Shown in pieces: positions 23,681-37,129 of a stretch of 64,000 nt of DNA (its first letter is position 1; each line of letters starts with the position of its first letter). Both the position numbers and the translations under genes were made by a program. Source of the DNA: Tetragonia tetragonoides (Eukaryota; Streptophyta; Magnoliopsida; Caryophyllales; Aizoaceae). The DNA lies in the NCBI GenBank assembly GCA_038025085.1, contig CM076146.1, positions 24,002,501-24,066,500 of the forward strand, given 5' to 3'. The notes beneath the pieces are model-generated. The model was not told where the DNA came from, made no database searches, and saw only the letters and a program-made list of their open reading frames with translations.

Positions 23681-26269
23681 GAGTAGGGTGAAAGAGATTT
23701 GAGTTCTTTTGTGTTGTATATTAAGAGAAAGCATCCAAATACGTTGTTTGCATTCATTTGAGTGTGAAACTACACCTAGGATGTTTACAGTTACAAACAA
23801 GCTTCAACTCAAGCTTTTGAATGCATTTATGCTTTTTAAAAGCTCATACGAGTAGGGTGAAAGAGATTTGAGTTCTTTTGTGTTGTATATTAAGAGAAAG
23901 CATCCAAATACTGTGTTTGTATTCATTTGAGTGTGAAACTACACCTAGGATGTTTACAAGTACAAACAAGCTTCAACTCAACCTTTTGAATGTATTTACG
24001 CATTTTAAAAGCTCATACGAGTTGGGTAAAAGAGATTTGAGTTCTTTTGTGTTGTATATTAAGAGAAAGCATCCAAATACTTTGTGTACATTCATTTGAG
24101 TGTGAAACTATACCTAGGATGTTTACAAGTACAAACAAGCTTCAACTCAAGCTTTTGAATGCATTTATGCTTTTTAAAAGCTCATACGAGTAGGGTGAAA
24201 GAGATTTGAGTTCTTTTGTGTTGTATATTAAGAGAAAGCATCCAAAAACATTGTGTACATTCATTTGAGTGTGAAACTATACCTAGGATGTTTACAGTTA
24301 CAAACAAGCTTCAACTCAAGCTTTTGAATGTATTTACGCATTTTAAAAGCTCATAGGAGTAGGGTAAAAGAGATTTGAGTTCTTTTGTGTTGTATATTAA
24401 GAGAAAGCATCCAAATACTTTGTGTACATTCATTTGAGTGTGAAACTATACCTACGATGTTTACAGTTACAAACAAGCTTCAACTCAAGCTTTTGAATGC
24501 ATTTACGCGTTTTAAAAGCTCATACGAGTAGGGTGAAAGAGATTTGAGTTCTTTTGTGTTGTATATTAAGAGAAAGCATCCAAATACGTTGTTTGCATTC
24601 ATTTGAGTGTGAAACTACACCTAGGATGTTTACAGTTACAAACAAGCTTCAACTCAAGCTTTTGAATGCATTTATGCTTTTTAAAAGCTCATACGAGTAG
24701 GGTGAAAGAGATTTGAGTTCTTTTGTGTTGTATATTAAGAGAAAGCATCCAAATACTGTGTTTGTATTCATTTGAGTGTGAAACTACACCTAGGATGTTT
24801 ACAAGTACAAACAAGCTTCAACTCAAGCTTTTGAATGTATTTACGCATTTTAAAAGCTCATACGAGTAGGGTGAAAGAGATTTGAGTTCTTTTGTGTTGT
24901 ATATTAAGAGAAAGCATCCAAATACTGTGTTTGTATTCATTTGAGTGTGAAACTACACCTAGGATGTTTACAAGTACAAACAAGCTTCAACTCAAGCTTT
25001 TGAATGTATTTACGCATTTTAAAAGCTCATACGAGTAGGGTGAAAGAGATTTGAGTTCTTTTGTGTTGTATATTAAGAGAAAGCATCCAAATACGTTGTT
25101 TGCAATCATTTGAGTGTGAAACTATACCTAGGATGTTTACAGTTACAAACAGGCTTCAACTCAAGCTTTTGAATGCATTTACGCGTTTTAATAGCTCATA
25201 CGAGTAGGGTAAAAGAGATTTGAGTTCTTTTGTGTTGTATATTAAGAGAAAGCATCCAAATACGTTGTTTGCATTCATTTGAGGGTGAAACTATACCCAG
25301 GATGTTTACAGTTACAAACAAGCTTCAACTCAAGCTTTTCAATGCATTTACGCGTTTTAAAAGCTCATACGACTAGGGTAAAAGAGATTTGAGTTCTTTT
25401 GTGTTGTATATTAAGAGAAAGCATCCAAATACTATGTTTGCATTCATTTGAGTGTGAAACTACACCTAGGATGTTTACAAGTACAAACAAGCTTCAACTC
25501 AAGCTTTTGAATGTATTTACGCGTTTTAACAGCTCTTACGACTAGGGTAATAGAAATTGAGTTCTTTTGTGTTGTATATTAAGAGAAAGCATCCAAATAC
25601 TTTGTTTGTATTCATTTGAGTGTGAAACTATTCCTAGGATATTTACAGTTACAAACAAGCTTCAACTCAAGCTTTTGAATGCATTTACGCGTTTTAAAAG
25701 CTCCTACGAGTAGGGTGAAAGAGATTTGAGTTCTTTTGTGTTGTATATTAAGAGAAAGCATCCAAATACGTTGTTTGAATTCATTTGAGTGTGAAACTAT
25801 ACCCAGGATGTTTACAGTTACAAACAAGCTTCAACTCAAGCTTTTGAATGCATTTACACGTTTTAAAAGCTCATACGACTAGGGTAAAAGAGATTTGAGT
25901 TCTTTTGTGTTGTATATTAAGAGAAAGCATCCAAATACTTTGTGTACATTCATTTGAGTGTGAAACTACACCTAGGATGTTTACAGTTACAAACAAGCTT
26001 CAACTCAAGCTTTTGAATGCATTTACGCGTTTTAAAAGCTCATACGAGTAGGGTAAAAGAGATTTGAGTTCTTTTGTGTTGTATATTAAGAGAAAGCATC
26101 CAAATACTATGTTTGCATTCATTTGAGTGTGAAACTACACCTAGGATGTTTACAAGTACAAACAAGCTTCAACTCAAGCTTTTGAATGTATTTACGCGTT
26201 TTAACAGCTCTTACGACTAGGGTAATAGAAATTGAGTTCTTTTGTGTTGTATATTAAGAGAAAGCATCC

Positions 26270-29200
26270 AAATACTTTGTTTGTATTCATTTGAGTGTGA
26301 AACTATTCCTAGGATGTTTACAGTTACAAACAAGCTTCAACTCAAGCTTTTGAATGCATTTACGCGTTTTAAAAGCTCATACGAGTAGGGTGAAAGAGAT
26401 TTGAGTTCTTTTGTGTTGTATATTAAGAGAAAGCATCCAAATACGTTGTTTGCATTCATTTGAGTGTGAAACTATACCTAGGATGTTTACAGTTACAAAC
26501 AAGCTTCAACTCAAGCTTTTGAATGCATTTACGCGTTTTAAAAGCTCATACGAGTTGGGTAAAAGAGATTTGAGTTCTTTTGTGTTGTATATTAAGAGAA
26601 AGCATCCAAATACTTTGTGTACATTCATTTGAGTGTGAAACTATACCTAGGATGTTTACAAGTACAAACAAGCTTCAACTCAAGCTTTTGAATGCATTTA
26701 TGCTTTTTAAAAGCTCATACGAGTAGGGTGAAAGAGATTTGAGTTCTTTTGTGTTGTATATTAAGAGAAAGCATCCAAAAACATTGTGTACATTCATTTG
26801 AGTGTGAAACTATACCTAGGATGTTTACAGTTACAAACAAGCTTCAACTCAAGCTTTTGAATGTATTTACGCATTTTAAAAGCTCATACGAGTAGGGTAA
26901 AAGACATTTGAGTTCTTTTGTGTTGTATATTAAGAGAAAGCATCCAAATACTTTGTGTACATTCATTTGAGTGTGAAACTATACCTACGATGTTTACAGT
27001 TACAAACAAGCTTCAACTCAAGCTTTTGAATGCATTTACGCGTTTTAAAAGCTCATACGAGTAGGGTGAAAGAGATTTGAGTTCTTTCGTGTTGTATATT
27101 AAGAGAAAGCATCCAAATACTATGTTTGCATTCATTTGAGTGTGAAACTACACCTAGGATGTTTACAAGTACAAACAAGCTTCAACTCAAGCTTTTGAAT
27201 GTATTTACGCGTTTTAACAGCTCTTACGACTAGGGTAATAGAAATTGAGTTGATTTGTGTTGTATATTAAGAGAAAGCATCCAAATACTTTGTTTGTATT
27301 CATTTGAGTGTGAAACTACACCTAGGATGTTTACAAGTACAAACAAGCTTCAACTCAAGCTTTTGAATGTATTTACGCATTTTAAAAGCTCATACGAGTA
27401 GGGTAAAAGAGATTTGAGTTCTTTTGTGTTGTATATTAAGAGAAAGCATTCAAATACTTTGTTTGCATTCATTTCAATGTGTGAAACTACACCTAGGATG
27501 TTTACAAGTACAAACAAGCTTCAACTCAAGCTTTTGAATGTATTTACGCGTTTTAACAGCTCTTACGACTAGGGTGATAGAAATTGAGTTCTTTTGTGTT
27601 GTATATTAAGAGAAAGCATCCAAATACTTTGTTTGTCTTCATTTGAGTGTGAAACTACACCTAGGATGTTTACAAGTACAAACAAGCTTTAATTCAAGCT
27701 TTTGAATCTATTTACGCATTTTAAAAGCTCATACGAGTAGGGTAAAAGAGATTTGAGTTCTTTTGTGTTGTATATTAAGAGAAAGCATCCAAATACTTTG
27801 TTTGCATTCATTTCAATGTGTGAAACTACACCTAGGATGTTTACAAGTACAAACAAGCTTCAACTCGAGCTTTTGAATGTATTTACGCGTTTTAACAGCT
27901 CTTACGACTAGGGTGAAAGAGATTTGAGTTCTTTTGTGTTTTATATTAAGAGAAAGCATCCAAAAACTTTGTGTACATTCATTTGAGTGTGAAACTATTC
28001 CTAGGATGTTTACAGTTACAAACAAGCTTCAACTCAAGCTTTTGAATGCATTTACGCGTTTTAAAAGCTCATACGAGTAGGGTGAAAGAGATTTGAGTTC
28101 TTTTGTGTTGTATATTAAGAGAAAGCATCCAAATACGTTGTTTGCATTCATTTGAGTGTGAAACTATACCTAGGATGTTTACAGTTACAAACAAGCTTCA
28201 ACTCAAGCTTTTGAATGCATTTACGCGTTTTAAAAGCTCATACGAGTAGGGTGAAAGAGATTTGAGTTCTTGTGTGTTGTATATTAAGAGAAAGCATCCA
28301 AATACTATGTTTGCATTCATTTGAGTGTGAAACTATACCTAGGATGTTTACAGTTACAAACAAGCTTCAACTCAAGCTTTTGAATGCATTTACGCGTTTT
28401 AAAAGCTCATACGAGTAGGGTAAAAGAGATTTGAGTTCTTTTGTGTTGTATATTAAGAGAAAGCATCCAAATACTATGTTTGCATTCATTTGAGTGTCAA
28501 ACTACACCTAGGATGTTTACAAGTACAAACAAGCTTCAACTCAAGCTTTTGAATGTATTTACGCGTTTTAACAGCTCTTACGACTAGGGTAATAGAAATT
28601 GAGTTCTTTTGTGTTGTATATTAAGAGAAAGCATCCAAATACTTTGTTTGTATTCATTTGAGTGTGAAACTACACCTAGGATGTTTACAAGTACAAACAA
28701 GCTTCAACTCAAGCTTTTGAATGTATTTACGCATTTTAAAAGCTCATACGAGTAGGGTAAAAGAGATTTGAGTTCTTTTGTGTTGTATATTAAGAGAAAG
28801 CATCCAAATACTTTGTTTGCATTCATTTCAATGTGTGAAACTACACCTAGGATGTTTACAAGTACAAACAAGCTTCAACTCAAGCTTTTGAATGTATTTA
28901 CGCGTTTTAACAGCTCTTACGACTAGGGTGTTTGAAATTGAGTTCTTTTGTGTTGTATATTAAGAGAAAGCATCCAAATATTTTGTTTGTATTCATTTGA
29001 GTGTGAAACTACACCTAGGATGTTTACAAGTACAAACAAGCTTCAACTCAAGCTTTTGAATGTATTTACGCGTTTTAATAGCTCTTACGACTAGGGTAAT
29101 AGAAATTGAGTTCTTTTGTGTTGTATATTAGGAGAAAGCATCCAAATACTTTGTTTGTATTCATTTGAGTGTGAAACTACACCTAGGATGTTTACAAGTA

Positions 29201-31342
29201 CAAACAAGCTTCAACTCAAGCTTTTGAATGTATTTACGCATTTTAAAAGCTCATACGTGTAGGGTAAAAGAGATTTGAGTTCTTTTGTGTTGTATATTAA
29301 GAGAAAGCATCCAAATACTTTGTTTACATTCATTTCAATGTGTGAAACTACACCTAGGATGTTTACAAGTACAAACAAGCTTCAACTCAAGCTTTTGAAT
29401 GTATTTACGCGTTTTAACAGCTCTTACGACTAGGGTGAAAGAGATTTGAGTTCTTTTGTGTTTTATATTAAGAGAAAGCATCCAAAAACTTTGTGTACAT
29501 TCATTTGAGTGTGAAACTATTCCTAGGATGTTTACAGTTACAAACAAGCTTCAACTCAAGCTTTTGAATACATTTACGCGTTTTAAAAGCTCATACGAGT
29601 AGGGTGAAAGAGATTTGAGTTCTTGTGTGTTGTATATTAAGAGAAAGCATCCAAATACGTTGTTTGCATTCATTTGAGTGTGAAACTATACCTAGGATGT
29701 TTACAGTTACAAACAAGCTTCAACTCAAGCTTTTGAATGCATTTACGCGTTTTAAAAGCTCATATGAGTAGGGTAAAAGAGATTTGAGTTCTTTTGTGTT
29801 GTATATTAAGAGAAAGCATCCAAATACTATGTTTGCATTCATTTGAGTGTCAAACTACACCTAGGATGTTTACAAGTACAAACAAGCTTCAACTCAAGCT
29901 TTTGAATGTATTTACGCGTTTTAACAGCTCTTACGACTAGGGTAATAGAAATTGAGTTCTTTTGTGTTGTATATTAAGAGAAAGCATCCAAATACTTTGT
30001 TTGTATTCATTTGAGTGTGAAACTACACCTAGGATGTTTACAAGTACAAACAAGCTTCAACTCAAGCTTTTGAATGTATTTACGCATTTTAAAAGCTCAT
30101 ACGAGTAGGGTAAAAGAGATTTGAGTTCTTTTGTGTTGTATATTAAGAGAAAGCATCCAAATACTTTGTTTGCATTCATTTCAATGTGTGAAACTACACC
30201 TAGGATGTTTACAAGTACAAACAAGCTTCAACTCAAGCTTTTGAATGTATTTACGCGTTTTAACAGCTCTTACGACTAGGGTGTTTGAAATTGAGTTCTT
30301 TTGTGTTGTATATTAAGAGAAAGCATCCAAATACTTTGTTTGTATTCATTTGAGTGTGAAACTACACCTAGGATGTTTACAAGTACAAACAAGCTTCAAT
30401 TCAAGCTTTTGAATCTATTTACGCGTTTTAACAGCTCTTACGACTTGGGTAATAGAAATTGAGTTCTTTTGTGTTGTATATTAAGAGAAAGCATCCAAAT
30501 ACTTTGTTTGTATTCATTTGAGTGTGAAACTATTCCTAGGATGTTTACAGTTACAAACAAGCTTCAACTCAAGCTTTTGAATGCATTTACGCGTTTTAAA
30601 AGCTCATACGAGTAGGGTGAAAGAGATTTGAGTTCTTTTGTGTTGTATATTAAGAGAAAGCATCCAAATACGTTGTTTGCATTCATTTGAGTGTGAAACT
30701 ATACCTAGGATGTTTACAGTTACAAACAAGCTTCAACTCAAGCTTTTGAATGCATTTACGCGTTTTAAAAGCTCATACGAGTTGGGTAAAAGAGATTTGA
30801 GTTCTTTTGTGTTGTATATTAAGAGAAAGCATCCAAATACTTTGTGTACATTCATTTGAGTGTGAAACTATACCTAGGATGTTTACAAGTACAAACAAGC
30901 TTCAACTCAAGCTTTTGAATGCATTTATGCTTTTTAAAAGCTCATACGAGTAGGGTGAAAGAGATTTGAGTTCTTTTGTGTTGTATATTAAGAGAAAGCA
31001 TCCAAAAACATTGTGTACATTCATTTGAGTGTGAAACTATACCTAGGATGTTTACAGTTACAAACAAGCTTCAACTCAAGCTTTTGAATGTATTTACGCA
31101 TTTTAAAAGCTCATACGAGTAGGGTAAAAGACATTTGAGTTCTTTTGTGTTGTATATTAAGAGAAAGCATCCAAATACTTTGTGTACATTCATTTGAGTG
31201 TGAAACTATACCTACGATGTTTACAGTTACAAACAAGCTTCAACTCAAGCTTTTGAATGCATTTACGCGTTTTAAAAGCTCATACGAGTAGGGTGAAAGA
31301 GATTTGAGTTCTTTTGTGTTGTATATTAAGAGAAAGCATCCA
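26270..31342 (+). repeat. 5-monomer block duplicated at 4227-bp offset
   Basis: About 26270-27115 recurs at about 30497-31342. The shared ordered variants are gaaactattcc, cgttgtttgc, gagttgggt, ccaaaaacattgtgtac, aaagacatttgag and cctacgatg. Between the two copies lies different satellite with its own 1353-bp and 1522-bp duplications, so the copies are interspersed rather than adjacent. Confidence 0.82.
28260..30338 (+). repeat. Higher-order duplication with 1353-bp step (8-mer)
   Basis: About 28260-28985 and about 29613-30338 match at offset 1353. Private markers in both are cttgtgtgttg (28269 and 29622), gagtgtcaaac and actagggtgtttgaaattg (28928 and 30281 for gtgtttgaaa). The gagtgtcaaac marker occurs again near 32723, 17 monomers on. 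Confidence 0.82.
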
Positions 31343-34300
31343 AATACGTTGTGTACATTCATTTGAGTGTGAAACTACACCTAGGATGTTTACAGTTACA
31401 AACAAGCTTCAACTCAAGCTTTTGAATGCATTTACGCGTTTTAAAAGCTCATACGAGTAGGGTAAAAGAGATTTGAGTTCTTTTGTGTTGTATATTAAGA
31501 GAAAGCATCCAAATACTGTGTTTGTATTCATTTGAGTGTGAAACTACACCTAGGATGTTTACAAGTACAAACAAGCTTCAACTCAACCATTTGAATGTAT
31601 TTACGCATTTTAAAAGCTCATACGAGTAGGGTGAAAGAGATTTGAGTTCTTTTGTGTTGTATATTAAGAGAAAGCATCCAAATACTGTGTTTGTATTCAT
31701 TTGAGTGTGAAACTACACCTAGGATGTTTACAAGTACAAACAAGCTTCAACTCAAGCTTTTGAATGTATTTACGCATTTTAAAAGCTCTTACGAGTAGGG
31801 TGAAAGAGATTTGAGTTCTTTTGTGTTGTATATTAAGAGAAAGCATCCAAATACTTTGTTTGCATTCATTTCAATGTGTGAAACTACACCTAGGATGTTT
31901 ACAAGTACAAACAAGCTTCAACTCAAGCTTTTGAATGTATTTACGCGTTTTAACAGCTCTTACGACTAGGGTGATAGAAATTGAGTTCTTTTGTGTTGTA
32001 TATTAAGAGAAAGCATCCAAATACTTTGTTTGTATTCATTTGAGTGTGAAACTACACCTAGGATGTTTACAAGTACAAACAAGCTTCAATTCAAGCTTTT
32101 GAATCTATTTACGCGTTTTAACAGCTCTTACGACTAGGGTAATAGAAATTGAGTTCTTTTGTGTTGTATATTAAGAGAAAGCATCCAAATACTTTGTTTG
32201 CATTCATTTCAATGTGTGAAACTACACCTAGGATGTTTACAAGTACAAACAAGCTTCAACTCGAGCTTTTGAATGTATTTACGCGTTTTAACAGCTCTTA
32301 CGACTAGGGTGAAAGAGATTTGAGTTCTTTTGTGTTTTATATTAAGAGAAAGCATCCAAAAACTTTGTGTACATTCATTTGAGTGTGAAACTATTCCTAG
32401 GATGTTTACAGTTACAAACAAGCTTCAACTCAAGCTTTTGAATGCATTTACGCGTTTTAAAAGCTCATACGAGTAGGGTGAAAGAGATTTGAGTTCTTTT
32501 GTGTTGTATATTAAGAGAAAGCATCCAAATACGTTGTTTGCATTCATTTGATTGTGAAACTATACCTAGGATGTTTACAGTTACAAACAAGCTTCAACTC
32601 AAGCTTTTGAATGCATTTACGCGTTTTAAAAGCTCATACGAGTAGGGTAAAATAGATTTGAGTTCTTTTGTGTTGTATATTAAGAGAAAGCATCCAAATA
32701 CTATGTTTGCATTCATTTGAGTGTCAAACTACACCTAGGATGTTTACAAGTACAAACAAGCTTCAACTCAAGCTTTTGAATGTATTTACGCGTTTTAACA
32801 GCTCTTACGACTAGGGTAATAGAAATTGAGTTCTTTTGTGTTGTATATTAAGAGAAAGCATCCAAATACTTTGTTTGTATTCATTTGAGTGTGAAACTAC
32901 ACCTAGGATGTTTACAAGTACAAACAAGCTTCAACTCAAGCTTTTGAATGTATTTACGCATTTTAAAAGCTCATACGAGTAGGGTAAAAGAGATTTGAGT
33001 TCTTTTGTGTTGTATATTAAGAGAAAGCATCCAAATACTTTGTTTGCATTCATTTCAATGTGTGAAACTACACCTAGGATGTTTACAAGTACAAACAAGC
33101 TTCAACTCAAGCTTTTGAATGTATTTACGCTCTTTAACAGCTCTTACGACTAGGGTGATAGAAATTGAGTTCTTTTGTGTTGTATATTAAGAGAAAGCAT
33201 CCAAATACTTTGTTTGTATTCATTTGAGTGTGAAACTACACCTAGGATGTTTACAAGTACAAACAAGCTTCAATTCAAGCTTTTGAATCTATTTACGCAT
33301 TTTAAAAGCTCATACGAGTAGGGTAAAAGAGATTTGAGTTCTTTTGTGTTGTATATTAAGAGAAAGCATCCAAATACTTTGTTTGCATTCATTTCAATGT
33401 GTGAAACTACACCTAGGATGTTTACAAGTACAAACAAGCTTCAACTCAAGCTTTTGAATGTATTTACGCGTTTTAACAGCTCTTACGACTAGGGTGAAAG
33501 AGATTTGAGTTCTTTTGTGTTTTATATTAAGAGAAAGCATCCAAAAACTTTGTGTACATTCATTTGAGTGTGAAACTATTCCTAGGATGTTTACAGTTAC
33601 AAACAAGCTTCAACTCAAGCTTTTGAATGCATTTACGCGTTTTAAAAGCTCATACGAGTAGGGTGAAAGAGATTTGAGTTCTTTTGTGTTGTATATTAAG
33701 AGAAAGCATCCAAATACGTTGTTTGCATTCATTTGAGTGTGAAACTATACCTAGGATGTTTACAGTTACAAACAAGCTTCAACTCAAGCTTTTGAATGCA
33801 TTTACGCGTTTTAAAAGCTCATACGAGTTGGGTAAAAGAGATTTGAGTTCTTTTGTGTTGTATATTCAGAGAAAGCATCCAAATACTTTGTGTACATTCA
33901 TTTGAGTGTGAAACTATACCTAGGATGTTTACAAGTACAAACAAGCTTCAACTCAAGCTTTTGAATGCATTTACGCATTTTAAAAGCTCATACGAGTAGG
34001 GTAAAAGAGATTTGAGTTCTTTTGTGTTGTATATTAAGAGAAAGCATCCAAATACGTTGTTTGCATTCATTTGAGTGTGAAACTATACCTACGATGTTTA
34101 CAGTTACAAACAAGCTTCAACTCAAGCTTTTGAATGCATTTACGCGTTTTAAAAGCTCATACGAGAAGGGTGAAAGAGATTTGAGTTCTTTTGTGTTGTA
34201 TATTAAGAGAAAGCATCCAAATACGTTATTTGCATTCATTTGAGTGTGAAACTACACCTAGGATGTTTACAGTTACAAACAAGCTTCAACTCAAGCTTTT

Positions 34301-37129
34301 GAATGCATTTATGCTTTTTAAAAGCTCATACGAGTAGGGTGAAAGAGATTTGAGTTCTTTTGTGTTGTATATTAAGAGAAAGCATCCAAATACTGTGTTT
34401 GTATTCATTTGAGTGTGAAACTACACCTAGGATGTTTACAAGTACAAACAAGCTTCAACTCAACCTTTTGAATGTATTTACGCATTTTAAAAGCTCATAC
34501 GAGTAGGGTGAAAGAGATTTGAGTTCTTTTGTGTTGTATATTAAGAGAAAGCATCCAAATACGTTGTTTGCATTCATTTGAGTGTGAAACTATACCTAGG
34601 ATGTCTACAGTTACAAACAAGCTTCAACTCAAGCTGTTGAATGCATTTACGCGTTTTAAAAGCTCATACGAGTTGGGTAAAAGAGATTTGAGTTCTTTTG
34701 TGTTGTATATTAAGAGAAAGCATCAAAATACTTTGTGTACATTCATTTGAGTGTGAAACTATACCTAGGATGTTTACAAGTACAAACAAGCTTCAACTCA
34801 AGCTTTTGAATGCATTTATGCTTTTTAAAAGCTCATACGAGTAGGGTGAAAGAGATTTGAGTTCTTTTGTGTTGTATATTAAGAGAAAGCATCCAAAAAC
34901 ATTGTGTACATTCATTTGAGTGTGAAACTATACCTAGGATGTTTACAGTTACAAACAAGCTTCAACTCAAGCTTTTGAATGTATTTACGCATTTTAAAAG
35001 CTCATACGAGTAGGGTAAAAGAGATTTGAGTTCTTTTGTGTTGTATATTAAGAGAAAGCATCCAAATACTTTGTGTACATTCATTTGAGTGTGAAACTAT
35101 ACCTACGATGTTTACAGTTACAAACAAGCTTCAACTCAAGCTTTTGAATGCATTTACGCGTTTTAAAAGCTCATACGAGTAGGGTGAAAGAGATTTGAGT
35201 TCTTTTGTGTTGTATATTAAGAGAAAGCATCCAAATACGTTGTTTGCATTCATTTGAGTGTGAAACTACACCTAGGATGTTTACAGTTACAAACAAGCTT
35301 CAACTCAAGCTTTTGAATGCATTTATGCTTTTTAAAAGCTCATACGAGTAGGGTAAAAGAGATTTGAGTTCTTTTGTGTTGTATATTAAGAGAAAGCATC
35401 CAAATACGTTGTTTGCATTCATTTGAGTGTGAAACTATACCCAGGATGTTTACAGTTACAAACAAGCTTCAACTCAAGCTTTTGAATGCATTTACGCGTT
35501 TTAAAAGCTCATACGAGTAGGGTAAAAGAGATTTGAGTTCTTTTGTGTTGTATATTAAGAGAAAGCTTCCAAATACTTTGTGTACATTCATTTGAGTGTG
35601 AAACTATACCTAGGATGTTTACAGTTACAAACAAGCTTCAACTCAAGCTTTTGAATGCATTTACGCGTTTTAAAAGCTCATACGAGTAGGGTAAAAGAGA
35701 TTTGAGTTCTTTTGTGTTGTATATTAAGAGAAAGCATCCAAATACGTTGTATGCATTCATTTGAGTGTGAAACTATACCCAGGATGTTTACAGTTACAAA
35801 CAAGCTTCAACTCAAGCTTTTGAATGCATTTACGCGTTTTAAAAGCTCATACGAGTAGGGTAAAAGAGATTTGAGTTCTTTTGTGTTGTATATTAAGAGA
35901 AAGCATCCAAATACGTTGTGTACATTCATTTGAGTGTGAAACTACACCTAGGATGTTTACAGTTACAAACAAGCTTCAACTCAAGCTTTTGAATGCATTT
36001 ACGCGTTTTAAAAGCTCATACGAGTAGGGTAAAAGAGATTTGAGTTCTTTTGTGTTGTATATTAAGAGAAAGCATCCAAATACTGTGTTTGTATTCATTT
36101 GAGTGTGAAACTACACCTAGGATGTTTACAAGTACAAACAAGCTTCAACTCAACCATTTGAATGTATTTACGCATTTTAAAAGCTCATACGAGTAGGGTA
36201 AAAGAGATTTGAGTTCTTTTGTGTTGTATATTAAGAGAAAGCATCCAAATACTTTGTGTACATTCATTTGAGTGTGAAACTATACCTACGATGTTTACAG
36301 TTACAAACAAGCTTCAACTCAAGCTTTTGAATGCATTTACGCGTTTTAAAAGCTCATACGAGTATGGTGAAAGAGATTTGAGTTCTTTTGTGTTGTATAT
36401 TAAGAGAAAGCATCCAAATACGTTGTTTACATTCATTTGAGTGTGAAACTACACCTAGGATGTTTACAGTTACAAACAAGCTTCAACTCAAGCTTTTGAA
36501 TGCATTTATGCTTTTTAAAAGCTCATACGAGTAGGGTAAAAGAGATTTGAGTTCTTTTGTGTTGTATATTAAGAGAAAGCATCCAAATACGTTGTTTGCA
36601 TTCATTTGAGTGTGAAACTATACCCAGGATGTTTACAGTTACAAACAAGCTTCAACTCAAGCTTCTGAATGCATTTACGCGTTTTAAAAGCTCATACGAG
36701 TAGGGTAAAAGAGATTTGAGTTCTTTTGTGTTGTATATTAAGAGAAAGCTTCCAAATACTTTGTGTACATTCATTTGAGTGTGAAACTATACCTAGGATG
36801 TTTACAGTTACAAACAAGCTTCAACTCAAGCTTTTGAATGCATTTACGCGTTTTAAAAGCTCATACGAGTAGGGTAAAAGAGATTTCAGTTCTTTTGTGT
36901 TGTATATTAAGAGGATGCATCCAAATACGTTGTTTGCATTCATTTGAGTGTGAAACTACACCTAGGATGTTTACAGCTACAAACAAGCTTCAACTCAAGC
37001 TTTTGAATGTATTTACGCATTTTAGAAGCTCATACGAGTAGGGTAAAAGAGATTTGAGTTCTTTTGTGTTGTATATTAAGAGAAAGCATCCAAATACTTT
37101 GTGTACATTCATTTGAGTGTGAAACTATA